A DNA stretch of 64,000 nt from an uncultured Lachnospiraceae bacterium (GCA_910578645.1 CAJTQI010000003.1:124001-188000); one strand, 5' to 3'. Counted from the stretch's first letter, positions 8,415-18,241 are shown. A program made the numbers and translations. The notes: a model not told the origin generated them from the letters alone.

Positions 8415-8710
8415 AGAACAACAACTCCTTATAATTATACGTTATTCTATGAATAATAAGAAAATATGTGTTCTGATTGAAAAGAAAATTATTTTGTGGT
8501 ATCATCAAATTTAGATTTAATAAAATGTACTTCGGAAATTCTCTTGCATATGCCTCTGTGGCTGATTTTGTACCATATGTACATCAATTTTATCAACGTA
8601 TGTTTCACGTACGGCTTATAAATTGATGCGCCTCTGACAAAAAATCATCTCGCATAATCAGGTATAAAGAAGCTCCGAGAATACATTAGATGAAAATGGA
8701 GGATGACTGC
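8415..8710. other. Divergent intergenic region between ABC unit and argH
   Basis: About 295 bp of AT-rich sequence. It contains TTATTC-TAT-GAATAA (8441-8455), a small inverted repeat that could be a regulator site, and a larger inverted repeat CATCAATTT (8582-8590) / AAATTGATG (8620-8628). No riboswitch that I can recognise, and no small gene. Confidence 0.4.
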
Positions 8711-10171
8711 ATGGCACAGTTGTGGGGCGGACGTTTTACGAAGGAGACGGACCAGCTTGTATATAATTTTAATGCATCGATTTCTTTCGACCAGAAATTT
8801 TTCAGCCAGGATATTGAGGGAAGCATTGCGCATGTGATTATGCTGGCTAAGCAAGGCATTCTGACGAAGGCGGAGAAAGATGCAATCTTAAAAGGGCTTG
8901 TGGACATCCGTAAGGATGTGGAGGAAGGCAGGCTCGAAATTACGGAGGAATATGAAGATATCCATAGTTTTGTGGAGGCGAACCTGATTGGGCGTATCGG
9001 AGATGCGGGTAAGAAGCTCCATACCGGGAGGAGCCGCAATGACCAGGTGGCGGTTGATATGCGCCTGTACACCAGGCTGGAGGTACTCCATGTGGATGAG
9101 TTGGTGAAGGAACTTTTATGCACGCTTTTGCATATTATGGAAGAGAATATAGATACTTATATGCCCGGATTTACGCATCTGCAGAAGGCGCAGCCGGTGA
9201 CGCTTGCCCATCATGTGGGGGCATATTTCGAGATGTTTAAGAGGGACAGGTCGAGGCTTGAAGATATTTACCAACGTATGAATTACTGTCCTCTTGGGGC
9301 TGGGGCGCTGGCAGGAACGACTTACCCCCTGGACAGGAACTATACGGCGTCAATCCTTGGGTTCGAGGGGCCTACCCTTAACAGTATGGATTCCGTGTCG
9401 GACAGGGATTACGTGATAGAGTTTTTGTCGGCGCTGTCCACAATTATGATGCACTTGAGCCGTTTCTGTGAAGAAATCATTATCTGGAATAGCGACGAGT
9501 ACCGTTTTGTGGAGATTGACGATGCCTATTCTACGGGAAGCAGCATCATGCCCCAGAAGAAGAATCCTGATATTGCGGAGCTTATCAGAGGCAAGACGGG
9601 GCGTGTCTATGGGGCCCTTATTTCCATACTGACGACGATGAAGGGTATTCCGCTTGCTTATAATAAGGACATGCAGGAAGACAAGGAACTGACTTTCGAC
9701 GCCATTGATACGGTGAAGGGATGTCTGGCCTTGTTCGAGGGTATGGTGCGGACCATGAAGTTCTGTAAGGACAGGATGGAGAAGAGCGCTATGAAAGGTT
9801 TTACCAACGCCACGGACGCGGCGGATTATCTGGTGGGGAGAGGTGTGCCTTTCAGGGATGCCCACGGCATAATCGGCCAGCTTGTGTTGTACTGTATTGA
9901 TAAGCAGTGTAGTATTGAAGATTTATCCATAGAGGAATTAAAAAAGATAAGCCCGGCTTTCGAGGCGGATATATACGAGGCGGTGAGTTTGAAGAGCTGT
10001 GTGGAGAAAAGGCTGACTTTGGGGGCACCCGGTTTTCAGGCCATGAAGGAAGTGATTGAGATGAACAGGAAATATCTTTCCGAGGGTTGGAAGTATTGGG
10101 ACGAGATGTGCAAGGACGCCGTCCTGACATTTGCGCACAATGAGTCAGGGGAATGTGATGCGGATGCCTAA
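8711..10171 (+). CDS. argH: Argininosuccinate lyase
   Basis: 486 residues from the chosen start. The fumarase/aspartase superfamily signature GSSIMPQKKNPD lies in the middle, holding the catalytic serine loop; TGRSRNDQVAVDMRLY and the THLQKAQPVTLAHH stretch are ArgH-specific. It splits argininosuccinate into arginine and fumarate in the last step of arginine synthesis. The ATG at 8711 is chosen because GGAGG lies eight bases before it and the protein then starts MAQLWGGRF as in other ArgH; upstream in-frame ATGs overlap the ribosome site. argG is not adjacent. Confidence 0.97.
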   Translation: MAQLWGGRFTKETDQLVYNFNASISFDQKFFSQDIEGSIAHVIMLAKQGILTKAEKDAILKGLVDIRKDVEEGRLEITEEYEDIHSFVEANLIGRIGDAGKKLHTGRSRNDQVAVDMRLYTRLEVLHVDELVKELLCTLLHIMEENIDTYMPGFTHLQKAQPVTLAHHVGAYFEMFKRDRSRLEDIYQRMNYCPLGAGALAGTTYPLDRNYTASILGFEGPTLNSMDSVSDRDYVIEFLSALSTIMMHLSRFCEEIIIWNSDEYRFVEIDDAYSTGSSIMPQKKNPDIAELIRGKTGRVYGALISILTTMKGIPLAYNKDMQEDKELTFDAIDTVKGCLALFEGMVRTMKFCKDRMEKSAMKGFTNATDAADYLVGRGVPFRDAHGIIGQLVLYCIDKQCSIEDLSIEELKKISPAFEADIYEAVSLKSCVEKRLTLGAPGFQAMKEVIEMNRKYLSEGWKYWDEMCKDAVLTFAHNESGECDADA

Positions 10172-10250
10172 AGCATACCGAATACCCGGCTGTCCGGGGA
10201 GGAATGTTGATTTGCGATATATGGATAAGATGAGGAAGGAGCATAAAGAG

Positions 10251-11336
10251 ATGAGTGAGAAATTAAGAGTAGGGATTTTAGGCGGAACAGGTATGGTGGG
10301 ACAGCGGTTTATCGCGCTGCTTGAAAACCATCCCTGGTTTGAGGTGACCACCGTTGCGGCAAGCCCCCGCTCGGCAGGCAAGACATATGAGGAGGCAGTA
10401 GGCGGAAGATGGAAGATGACTACGCCTATGCCGGAGGCAGTCAAAAATATTATTGTAAAGAATGTAAACGAAGTGGAAGAGGTGGCTGCGGAAGTGGATT
10501 TCGTATTCTCCGCAGTGGATATGACCAAAGACGAGATTAAGAAGATAGAGGAAGCCTATGCAAAGACGGAGACGCCGGTGGTATCCAACAACAGTGCGCA
10601 CCGCTGGACGCCGGATGTGCCTATGGTTATCCCGGAGATTAACCCGGAGCATTTCGACGTGATTGAAGCGCAGAAGAAGCGTCTGGGCACGACAAGAGGG
10701 TTTATCGCAGTCAAACCAAACTGTTCCATCCAAAGCTATGCGCCTGTTTTGACTGCATGGCAGGAGTTTGAGCCTTATGAAGTGGTTGCAACGACTTACC
10801 AGGCAATCTCCGGTGCGGGCAAGACTTTCAAGGATTGGCCGGAGATGGTGGAGAACGTCATCCCCTATATCGGCGGCGAGGAAGAAAAGAGCGAGAAGGA
10901 GCCGTTACGGATTTGGGGTAAAGTGGAGAACGGTGAGATTGTTCCGGCCATAAGCCCTGTGATTACCTGTCAGTGTATCCGTGTGCCGGTTTTGAACGGC
11001 CATACTGCCGCAGTTTTTGTTAAGTTTAAGAAGAAACCTAGCAAAGAACAGTTAATCGAGAAACTGGTGAATTTCAAGGGTATGCCCCAGGAACTGGAGC
11101 TGCCAAGCGCGCCGAAGCAGTTTATTCAGGTGATGGAAGAGGACAACCGTCCACAGGTAACGTTGGATGTGGATTATGAGAACGGCATGGGAATCAGTGT
11201 AGGGCGGATTCGGGAAGACAGTGTCTATGACTGGAAGTTTGTAGGCTTGTCACATAATACGGTCAGGGGTGCGGCAGGCGGCGCGGTACTCTGTGCAGAG
11301 ACATTGAAGGCGAAGGGATATATCGCTAAAAAATAA
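10251..11336 (+). CDS. asd: Aspartate-semialdehyde dehydrogenase, archaeal/eukaryotic type
   Basis: 361 residues. The NADP-binding GILGGTGMVGQRF motif is at the N-terminus, and the active-site cysteine is in VKPNCSIQS; downstream GAGKTFKDWPEMVENVIPYI and the substrate-binding region follow. The sequence matches the archaeal/fungal Asd class (TIGR00978-like), which is common in Clostridia, and not the classical E. coli type. It reduces aspartyl phosphate to aspartate semialdehyde for Lys, Thr and Met. The start at 10251 (MSEKLRVGILGG) has AGGAAGGA about ten bases upstream; earlier in-frame ATGs run back into argH. Confidence 0.95.
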   Translation: MSEKLRVGILGGTGMVGQRFIALLENHPWFEVTTVAASPRSAGKTYEEAVGGRWKMTTPMPEAVKNIIVKNVNEVEEVAAEVDFVFSAVDMTKDEIKKIEEAYAKTETPVVSNNSAHRWTPDVPMVIPEINPEHFDVIEAQKKRLGTTRGFIAVKPNCSIQSYAPVLTAWQEFEPYEVVATTYQAISGAGKTFKDWPEMVENVIPYIGGEEEKSEKEPLRIWGKVENGEIVPAISPVITCQCIRVPVLNGHTAAVFVKFKKKPSKEQLIEKLVNFKGMPQELELPSAPKQFIQVMEEDNRPQVTLDVDYENGMGISVGRIREDSVYDWKFVGLSHNTVRGAAGGAVLCAETLKAKGYIAKK

Positions 11337-11353
11337 ATGAGGCACTGAAATAT

Positions 11354-12715
11354 ATGTTACTTGGCAGAACATCAGAGTTGAGATATCTGAATAATTATTA
11401 TGACAGGGAAGGAAGCCAGATTCTGGTCGTATATGGACAGAAGCAGATTGGGAAGACGACTCTTGTAAGAAAGTTTGCTGAGGGTAAACCTGGTTATTAT
11501 TACCATGCAAGGGCATGTTCCGAGAGGGAGCAGGTCTATCAGTGGGGTAGGCAGCTTGCCCGAGACGGGTACGAGATGGAAGATTTCCCATCCTTCCGCG
11601 ATATTCTGGTAAAGTCTGTTTATGATGGCAATGACAAAAAAGTTTTGGTGATTGATGAGTTTCAAAATATTGTCAGGGCAGGCGGACAGTTTATGAAGGA
11701 GCTGGTCTCTTTTGTGAGAAACAGGCGAAACCATGACGAGGTTATGGTGGTACTGTGCAGCTCCTCCATCGGCTGGATTGAGAACAGCATGGTCACACGG
11801 ATTGGGGAGGCGGCCTATGAGCTGTCAGGCTTTTTGAAAATCCGTGAGATGCCTTTCGAGGATATTGTCCAGAGGTTTCCGAATTTCCGGATTGAGGAAT
11901 GCGTCGAAGCGTATGCAGTTTTGGGCGGATTTCCGGGACTGTGGAATCAGTTTGACGACAGGCTGACCATCCAGCAGAATATTTGCAGACATGTGCTTGA
12001 TGTCAACAGTTTCCTGTTTGAAGAGGGGGAGCGTATGTTGACAGAACAGCTCAGGGAGCCTGGGGTGTATAATACCATCATGGCTTCTATCGCGGCGGGG
12101 GACCGTAAGCTGAACAACCTGCATATGCACACGGAATTTTCCCGGGCTAAAATCAGTGTTTATCTGAAAAACCTGATAGAGTTAGAACTTGTGGAGAAAG
12201 TTTTTTCCTACGACACGGCAGGCAAGGAGAATGTACAGAAAGGTGTTTACAGAATCAGCCATCCCTTCGTAGATTTTTATTATACATATATGTATCCGTA
12301 TCTGAGTGATTTACAGACACTGTCGGTGGGAGAATTTTATAACCGGTACATTGCACCTGATTTCAGGAAATATGTGACGGGATATTTTAAGAAAGTGTGC
12401 AGGCAGCATCTGATGAAACAGAACAGCCGTCATAAGCTTCCCATAGTGTTTGACAATGTGGGGGAATGGATTGGTAAGGCGGGGGAACTGGATATTATTG
12501 CCCAGGATGAAGAAGGCCATACACTGGTCGGATTGTGTAACTGGGAAAAACCCATGGCATATGAAGACTATGAAAATCTTCTTGACCACGCAAAGAAGGC
12601 GAAGATTAATGCGGATTATATTTATATGTATACGGCGTTTCGGTTTGACGAGAGGTTAAACCTGGAGGCCAAAGTCAGGCCGAATCTGAAACTGATACAG
12701 ATTTCGGATTTATAG
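11354..12715 (+). CDS. ATP-binding protein with archaeal-type AAA domain and DUF234-like C-terminus
   Basis: 453 residues. The Walker A motif GQKQIGKTTL is near residue 28, Walker B is VLVIDEFQNIV near residue 98, and VVLCSSSIGWIENS looks like sensor 1. The middle resembles a winged helix (SRAKISVYLKNLIELELVEKV), and the C-terminal third resembles the nuclease-like DUF234 domain (GKAGELDIIAQDEEGHTLVG has the E-D pattern of that fold). The gene starts 17 bp after asd. Members of this family are widespread and uncharacterised, with proposed links to mobile elements. I cannot state its target. Confidence 0.8.
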   Translation: MLLGRTSELRYLNNYYDREGSQILVVYGQKQIGKTTLVRKFAEGKPGYYYHARACSEREQVYQWGRQLARDGYEMEDFPSFRDILVKSVYDGNDKKVLVIDEFQNIVRAGGQFMKELVSFVRNRRNHDEVMVVLCSSSIGWIENSMVTRIGEAAYELSGFLKIREMPFEDIVQRFPNFRIEECVEAYAVLGGFPGLWNQFDDRLTIQQNICRHVLDVNSFLFEEGERMLTEQLREPGVYNTIMASIAAGDRKLNNLHMHTEFSRAKISVYLKNLIELELVEKVFSYDTAGKENVQKGVYRISHPFVDFYYTYMYPYLSDLQTLSVGEFYNRYIAPDFRKYVTGYFKKVCRQHLMKQNSRHKLPIVFDNVGEWIGKAGELDIIAQDEEGHTLVGLCNWEKPMAYEDYENLLDHAKKAKINADYIYMYTAFRFDERLNLEAKVRPNLKLIQISDL

Positions 12716-12717
12716 GA

Positions 12718-12770
12718 GTGTGAAAAATCCATATACGGTGTATTGTTTCACTGTCCGAACAAGTTCGGAC
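12718..12770 (+). repeat. Leader element with LR2 copy B and a second hairpin (before topB)
   Basis: Begins inside the end of the ATPase spacer with GTGTGAAAAATCCATATACGG, which differs by one base from 4204-4224, and partly pairs with the TGTTTCAC at 12743-12750. It is followed by a perfect hairpin GTCCGAAC-AA-GTTCGGAC (12753-12770). topB starts 38 bp further on. Confidence 0.65.
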
Positions 12771-12808
12771 GCAGTTACAGACAGGCATGGGGTTAAAATG
12801 AGGAGTCT

Positions 12809-14824
12809 ATGGGAAAAAGTATTTATATAGCGGAAAAGCCCAGCGTTGCCAAGGAATTTGCCAAGGCATTGAAATATAATATGAAGAACAAGGATGGCTA
12901 TATGGAGTCGGAGGAGGCTGTCGTGACGTGGTGCGTGGGGCATCTTGTAACGATGAGCTATCCTGAGGCATATGATGAAAAGTATAAGAGATGGTCACTG
13001 GATACGATTCCTTTTATTCCGGAGGAATTTAAGTATGAGGTGATTGAAGGTGTGAAGAAGCAGTTCCGGATTGTCAGCGGATTGCTTAACAGGGAAGACA
13101 TCGAGACCATTTATGTGTGCACCGATTCGGGACGGGAAGGGGAATATATTTACCGTCTGGTGGAGCAGCAGGCTCAGGTGCACGGCAAATCCAGGAAGCG
13201 GGTGTGGATTGATTCCCAGACGGAAGAAGAGATTTTGCGCGGCATCAGGGAGGCGAAGGATTTATCGGCCTATGACAACCTGTCCAACGCCGCATATCTG
13301 CGGGCCAAAGAGGATTACCTGATGGGAATTAATTTTTCCAGGGTGCTTACTTTAAAATACAGTAATCCCATCAAGTCCTATCTGAAAGCAGACAGGGCGG
13401 TGGTATCCGTGGGACGTGTGATGACTTGCGTGCTTGGTATGGTAGTCAACAGGGAGCGGGAAATCAGGGAATTTGTGAAGACGCCTTTTTACAGGGTGTT
13501 GGCCCTGGTTGACATAGACGGCAAGGAGTGCACTTGTGAGTGGAAAGCCGTGGAAGGCTCGCGCTATTACCAGTCGCCGTTACTTTATAAAGACAATGGT
13601 TTCCTGAAAGAGGAAGACGCGGACGCGTTCATTCGGTTTCTGTCAGAGGAGCCGACGCAGCCGCCTGTACTTGAGAAAATCGAGAAGAAGAAAGAGACGA
13701 AGAATCCTCCCTTGCTTTATAATTTGGCGGAACTGCAAAATGATTGTTCCAAGCTCTTTAAAATCAGCCCGGACGAAACATTGCGGATTGTACAGGAACT
13801 TTACGAGAAGAAACTGACCACATATCCCCGCACGGATGCAAGGGTTCTTTCCAGTGCGGTGGCGAAGGAGATACATAAAAATATCGGTGGGCTTAAGGGC
13901 TATGGTGTGGTCTCGGCTTATGCCCAGCAGGCGCTTGCGTCAGGGCGGTATCAGACAATCGGCAAGACAAGGTATGTGAATGACAAACAGATTACGGACC
14001 ACTATGCGATTATCCCGACAGGACAGGGGCTTGGGGCTTTAAACGGGTTGCATCCTACCTCAGCCAAGGTATACGAGATTATCGCAAGGCGTTTTTTAAG
14101 TATTTTTTATCCTCCAGCAGTCTATCAGAAGATAAACCTTGGCGTTACAATCAAGGGAGAATATTTCAATGCCGGGTTTAAGGTCTTATTGGAGGAGGGA
14201 TATCTTCCGGTAAGCCAAAATTCTTTTGCAAAAAAAAAGCCGGGAAATGAGACGGACGAAGAGAAAAAAGAGGAAGTGCAGGAAGATTCCTGTGACAGCT
14301 CCTTCATGGAGGCGCTTAAGTCGCTTAAGAAGGGGAAACAGCTTGGACTCATAAAACTGGATAAGAAGGAGGGAGAGACATCCCCGCCCAAACGTTACAA
14401 TTCAGGAAGTATGATTCTGACGATGGAGAATGCGGGCCAGTTTATAGAAGATGAAGAATTGCGTGCACAGATAAAAGGAAGCGGAATCGGAACCTCCGCC
14501 ACCAGGGCAGAGATACTCAAGAAACTGGTCAATATCAAGTACCTGGCGTTGAACAAAAAGACACAGATTATCACACCCACACAGCTTGGGGAGATGATTT
14601 ACGAAGTGGTGGCCGGCTCTATACGCCCCTTGCTTGACCCGAGGCTGACTGCCAGTTGGGAAAAAGGGCTTACCCTTGTGGCGGGTGGAGAGATATCGGA
14701 AGACGAATATATGGTGAAGCTGGATGATTTCGTCACGAGAAGAACCAATACCGTGAAGCAGATTAATAATCAGTCGATACTTTACAACAGGTTCCGTTAT
14801 GTGGCACAATTTTATGAGAAATAG
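12809..14824 (+). CDS. topB: DNA topoisomerase III
   Basis: 671 residues, slightly shorter than the usual 690-730. The TOPRIM domain opens with SIYIAEKPSVAKEFAKAL and holds the metal-binding DSGREGEYIYR motif. The catalytic tyrosine is Tyr339 in KKLTTYPRTDARV. GSGIGTSATRAEILKKL is the conserved type IA motif, and there are no C-terminal zinc-finger cysteines. It relaxes negatively supercoiled DNA and resolves joined molecules. The start ATG is 12 bases after AAAATGAGGAG. An insertion rich in Lys and Glu (about residues 473-500) separates domains. Confidence 0.95.
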   Translation: MGKSIYIAEKPSVAKEFAKALKYNMKNKDGYMESEEAVVTWCVGHLVTMSYPEAYDEKYKRWSLDTIPFIPEEFKYEVIEGVKKQFRIVSGLLNREDIETIYVCTDSGREGEYIYRLVEQQAQVHGKSRKRVWIDSQTEEEILRGIREAKDLSAYDNLSNAAYLRAKEDYLMGINFSRVLTLKYSNPIKSYLKADRAVVSVGRVMTCVLGMVVNREREIREFVKTPFYRVLALVDIDGKECTCEWKAVEGSRYYQSPLLYKDNGFLKEEDADAFIRFLSEEPTQPPVLEKIEKKKETKNPPLLYNLAELQNDCSKLFKISPDETLRIVQELYEKKLTTYPRTDARVLSSAVAKEIHKNIGGLKGYGVVSAYAQQALASGRYQTIGKTRYVNDKQITDHYAIIPTGQGLGALNGLHPTSAKVYEIIARRFLSIFYPPAVYQKINLGVTIKGEYFNAGFKVLLEEGYLPVSQNSFAKKKPGNETDEEKKEEVQEDSCDSSFMEALKSLKKGKQLGLIKLDKKEGETSPPKRYNSGSMILTMENAGQFIEDEELRAQIKGSGIGTSATRAEILKKLVNIKYLALNKKTQIITPTQLGEMIYEVVAGSIRPLLDPRLTASWEKGLTLVAGGEISEDEYMVKLDDFVTRRTNTVKQINNQSILYNRFRYVAQFYEK

Positions 14825-14954
14825 GTTGAGATTTTTAAGCAGTACTACAATTAAGCTTGTGGTATGCATGGGGATTAGATTAAAAAATCGTGCTGATACA
14901 CTGGTTTTTCAATCGGCAATTTGAGTCAGAGCCTCAAATGTGCGCTAATCGCAA

Positions 14955-14983
14955 ATGAGAAATCGCCTTCGCGAATTTCTCAT
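14955..14983 (+). promoter_or_regulatory. Leader hairpin before the hexapeptide-repeat gene
   Basis: ATGAGAAAT-CGC / GCG-A-ATTTCTCAT around a CTTC loop, a near-perfect 29-base hairpin in the 240-bp leader. A smaller inverted repeat ATTTGAG / CTCAAAT lies just upstream (about 14919-14940). No T-run follows, so it is unlikely to be a terminator. Confidence 0.5.
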
Positions 14984-15063
14984 CGCGTGTCATCGCAGTA
15001 AACTGTTCTGACATGGAGGATTAGTGTGTAGAAAATTGAATTTATAGAAAGCGGGGAAGAAAA

Positions 15064-15738
15064 ATGGCATGTTTAAAAGATACGCAGATTAACGCCCTCT
15101 ATACGTTGGAGGAAACGATAGCGAAGGATATTTTTGACGGGGCGGTTTATCCGTGGGAAGTGCTCTCTAAAATAGGCAGCTATATTGTAGAGCTGGGCAA
15201 TACGCTTCCGGAAGAAATCTATGAGAGGAAGGGAGACAATGTGTGGATTGCGAAATCCGCCAAGGTCTATCCGAGCGCCTATATCAACGGGCCGGCGATT
15301 ATCGACGAGGATGCGGAAATCAGGCACTGCGCCTTTATCCGCGGGAACGCCATCGTCGGTAAGGGGGCTGTGGTGGGCAATTCCACCGAGTTAAAAAATG
15401 TCATTCTGTTCAATAAAGTGCAGGTTCCCCACTATAATTATGTGGGCGACAGTATCTTAGGATTTAAGGCCCACATGGGTGCAGGTTCCATCACATCCAA
15501 TGTCAAGAGTGACAAGACGCTTGTGGTGGTGAGAGCAGGCGGGGAAGAACTGGCGACCGGTCTAAAGAAATTCGGTGCAATGCTCGGCGACAATGTGGAA
15601 GTAGGCTGTAACAGCGTGCTGAATCCCGGGACAGTAATCGGAAAACAATCGAATGTATATCCGACTTCCATGGTGAGGGGGTTCATACCTGCAGGAAGTA
15701 TATATAAGAAGCAAGGAGAGATAGCACAAAAAGAGTAA
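15064..15738 (+). CDS. Left-handed beta-helix (hexapeptide-repeat) protein, GlmU C-terminal-like
   Basis: 224 residues. After an alpha-helical N-terminus of about 60 residues there are imperfect hexapeptide turns (IAKSAKVYPSAYINGPAIID; IVGKGAVVGNSTELKNVILF) and the stretch VPHYNYVGDSILGFKAHMGAG, which matches the acetyltransferase domain of bifunctional GlmU. It lacks the uridylyltransferase domain. Proteins like this are often labelled UDP-N-acetylglucosamine pyrophosphorylase, but what is seen is the trimeric acyltransferase fold. A nucleotide-sugar or amino-sugar acetyltransfer role is inferred. GGGGAAG-type ribosome site lies 8-9 bases upstream. Confidence 0.8.
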   Translation: MACLKDTQINALYTLEETIAKDIFDGAVYPWEVLSKIGSYIVELGNTLPEEIYERKGDNVWIAKSAKVYPSAYINGPAIIDEDAEIRHCAFIRGNAIVGKGAVVGNSTELKNVILFNKVQVPHYNYVGDSILGFKAHMGAGSITSNVKSDKTLVVVRAGGEELATGLKKFGAMLGDNVEVGCNSVLNPGTVIGKQSNVYPTSMVRGFIPAGSIYKKQGEIAQKE

Positions 15739-15895
15739 ACCCATGAGGTGAAGGGATTGGGAATTACAGTAACAAGCGGTATTGTAACAAACCGTCTGTG
15801 TAAAACAAAGTATAGAGAAGACAACCCAATGTAAGCACGGATGGGGCGCTACACGGTTTCTTAAGTTAGGATATTTGGGGATAAAAGGGAAAACT

Positions 15896-18097
15896 ATGGA
15901 ATTAAGCATGGAAAACTTCGGGTCAATGATTGACAATTTGATTGCGGGAATCTGTTTCTTTGAGTTTGATAAGGCGAAAGGCACAATGACGCCGCTTTTC
16001 GTCAATGAAGGGTTGTTCCGTATGTTGGGCTATTCGAGGGCACAGGGTACGAAATATTTAAAGAAGGTTGAGAGAAATATTATTCCTGAGGACTTACAGA
16101 TTTACCAACAGGGAATCGAGGATATTCTTAAGGATGACGGCGCTGTCGATGTTGAGTTCCGTACCGTAACGGGGGACGGTGGGCTGCGTTGGCTTGGAAT
16201 CAGGGGCAACCTCTATTCCAGGGAAGGAGACAAGTATATTATTTTATCGGTCATCCATGACATTACCGAGCGCAAAAGTGTGGAAGAAGAACTTTATAAG
16301 CAGGCGGAACGGCTGCATATATTGTCCGAGGCGGAACACGAGAGGATTATAGATTACAATGCCAAGACGGATGTTATGGTGATAAAGTCTTCCAAGGATT
16401 TTGGCATAGCCGGGGAACAGATACAGCGGGATTATATGCAGCAGTTTGACTCTTCCTTGATATGTGAAGAGGACATACCGTATTACAGGTCAGTTTTCAG
16501 GGGACTTCTGACGTCCCCCAGACATGAGGAAATCGAATATCGGACGAAACGGTTTGATAATGAGTATACATGGTATCAGGCGAATCTGACTTCTCTTCTG
16601 GGGCCGGAAGGTTACGTGACGAGAGTTGTGGGGCGTATGATTAATATCCAGGAGAAGAAAACAAAAGAAATGGAACTGCTTTTGCGTGCCGAGAAGGATG
16701 CGCTGACCGGGTTGTATAACCAGGGAGCTACGATGCAGTTAATCCAGAATGTTTTAAGCGACGATAAGCCGGGTGCGCTTCATGCGCTTATGATTGTGGA
16801 CTTGGATAATTTTAAGGAAGTCAACGATTTCCTGGGACATGCAAAAGGCGATAAAGTGCTTGTGGATGTGGCGAAAGCATTGAGCGATATCTTTAAGGGC
16901 AGCGATATCGTGGGGCGCATCGGCGGTGATGAGTTTGTCGTGTTTATGAAGAATATACCTGCCATCTCCGACGTGGAAATTGTGGCGCAGAAAGTCGTGG
17001 AAGATGTTAATTATATCTTCCAGAATGAAGAGAAAGAAATTCATCTGACTTGCAGCGCGGGCGTTTCGGTTTATCCTTACCATGGCAGCGGTTATGAAGA
17101 GCTTTTTGGCAAGGCGGATAAGGCAGTCTATACGGCCAAGGCAAACGGAAAATGCGGATACCGTATTTATAATGCGGCCACGACTATGGTTTATCATGCC
17201 ACCAGAAAGAACACGGAATATAATCCGGAAAACAGCATGAGTATGGACAGGAATATTGAGGACCTTGTGATGCAGGTGCTGTACGAGGATAAGATTATGG
17301 AATCCGCGTTGAAATCGGCGATTGAGCTGATTACGGAGAAATATGGTTTCCATAGAGGGTATGTGTGTGGCAATGATACGCTTTCACTTTCGATGACGGT
17401 GCAGTTTGCTGCTTCCGGGTATGAAATCGGACGGGAGACGAAGGAACATTATGAGTTAAAGAGGGTAGTCAGCGAAATCCTCTATGAATCGTTCCGCAAT
17501 GTGACGGTTATCCACGACTATGACTTGACGGCGGTGGAAATGCATGATTATTTCCACGTGGAAGGTATTAAGAGTATGCTTTATTACCCGATTACCGCCA
17601 ATGGGGAATTTAAAGGCGCTATCATATTTGAAAACCATGAAGACGTACAGTTGGAATTTAAAGAGAGTGAAATGGAAGAAATCCGTTCCCTGATGCGTAT
17701 TATGGAGGCCCATATTCTGCAGATTGGCTTGATGGACCGTTTGCAGGACTTCGTTACCCAGATTGCGATTTTTGATAATCTTGATAGCTTCGTATATATC
17801 GTGAACCCGGACACTTATGAGTTAAGTTTTATCAATAAGAAAGTGCTTATGAGCTCGCCGGACGTGAAAATCGGAGACATATGTTACAAGGCACTCCAGG
17901 GCAGGGAATCGCCCTGTGACAAGTGTATCTTAAAGAATCTGGATAAAAATGACCCTCATTGCAGGTTTACGGAAGAACTTTTTAATTATTCTATCAGATG
18001 TTGGACACGGTGCAGCGCAAGCTGGCTTGAGTGCAAGGAAGAAAACGGCCTTGTGCTTATGAATAGTATTGATATTTCAGAATATTTTATCGGCTAG
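15896..18097 (+). CDS. PAS-GGDEF sensor diguanylate cyclase, probably cytoplasmic
   Basis: 733 residues, without membrane segments. Domains in order: a PAS/PAC module (about 10-130, ending in the SVIHDITERK motif), a second PAS-like module (about 145-255), a GGDEF domain (about 260-425) with an intact GRIGGDEFVVF motif, a GAF-like region (about 460-600), and a C-terminal PAS-like region with four closely placed cysteines (CYKALQG, SPCDKCIL, PHC). It should make cyclic di-GMP in response to a cytoplasmic signal. The cysteine cluster could bind a metal, which is inference. The ATG at 15896 has AAAAGGGA upstream; an in-frame ATG at 15875 lacks a clear ribosome site. Confidence 0.9.
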   Translation: MELSMENFGSMIDNLIAGICFFEFDKAKGTMTPLFVNEGLFRMLGYSRAQGTKYLKKVERNIIPEDLQIYQQGIEDILKDDGAVDVEFRTVTGDGGLRWLGIRGNLYSREGDKYIILSVIHDITERKSVEEELYKQAERLHILSEAEHERIIDYNAKTDVMVIKSSKDFGIAGEQIQRDYMQQFDSSLICEEDIPYYRSVFRGLLTSPRHEEIEYRTKRFDNEYTWYQANLTSLLGPEGYVTRVVGRMINIQEKKTKEMELLLRAEKDALTGLYNQGATMQLIQNVLSDDKPGALHALMIVDLDNFKEVNDFLGHAKGDKVLVDVAKALSDIFKGSDIVGRIGGDEFVVFMKNIPAISDVEIVAQKVVEDVNYIFQNEEKEIHLTCSAGVSVYPYHGSGYEELFGKADKAVYTAKANGKCGYRIYNAATTMVYHATRKNTEYNPENSMSMDRNIEDLVMQVLYEDKIMESALKSAIELITEKYGFHRGYVCGNDTLSLSMTVQFAASGYEIGRETKEHYELKRVVSEILYESFRNVTVIHDYDLTAVEMHDYFHVEGIKSMLYYPITANGEFKGAIIFENHEDVQLEFKESEMEEIRSLMRIMEAHILQIGLMDRLQDFVTQIAIFDNLDSFVYIVNPDTYELSFINKKVLMSSPDVKIGDICYKALQGRESPCDKCILKNLDKNDPHCRFTEELFNYSIRCWTRCSASWLECKEENGLVLMNSIDISEYFIG

Positions 18098-18241
18098 GGA
18101 TTTTTTGTAAAATGAGCATATAAATTCTAAGAAATGACTGGATTTTTTGTCTGTAATATGCGAAAATAAGGCTAGCGGTTATGACAGGCGTTCCAGAGCT
18201 TGTTATGAAATAATTTATACATAATCGAAAGGAGTTATCAC

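Noticed and set aside
8415..8710. Thiamine or other riboswitch controlling the ABC pair
   Set aside because: No TPP-box elements or other riboswitch core could be found on either strand.
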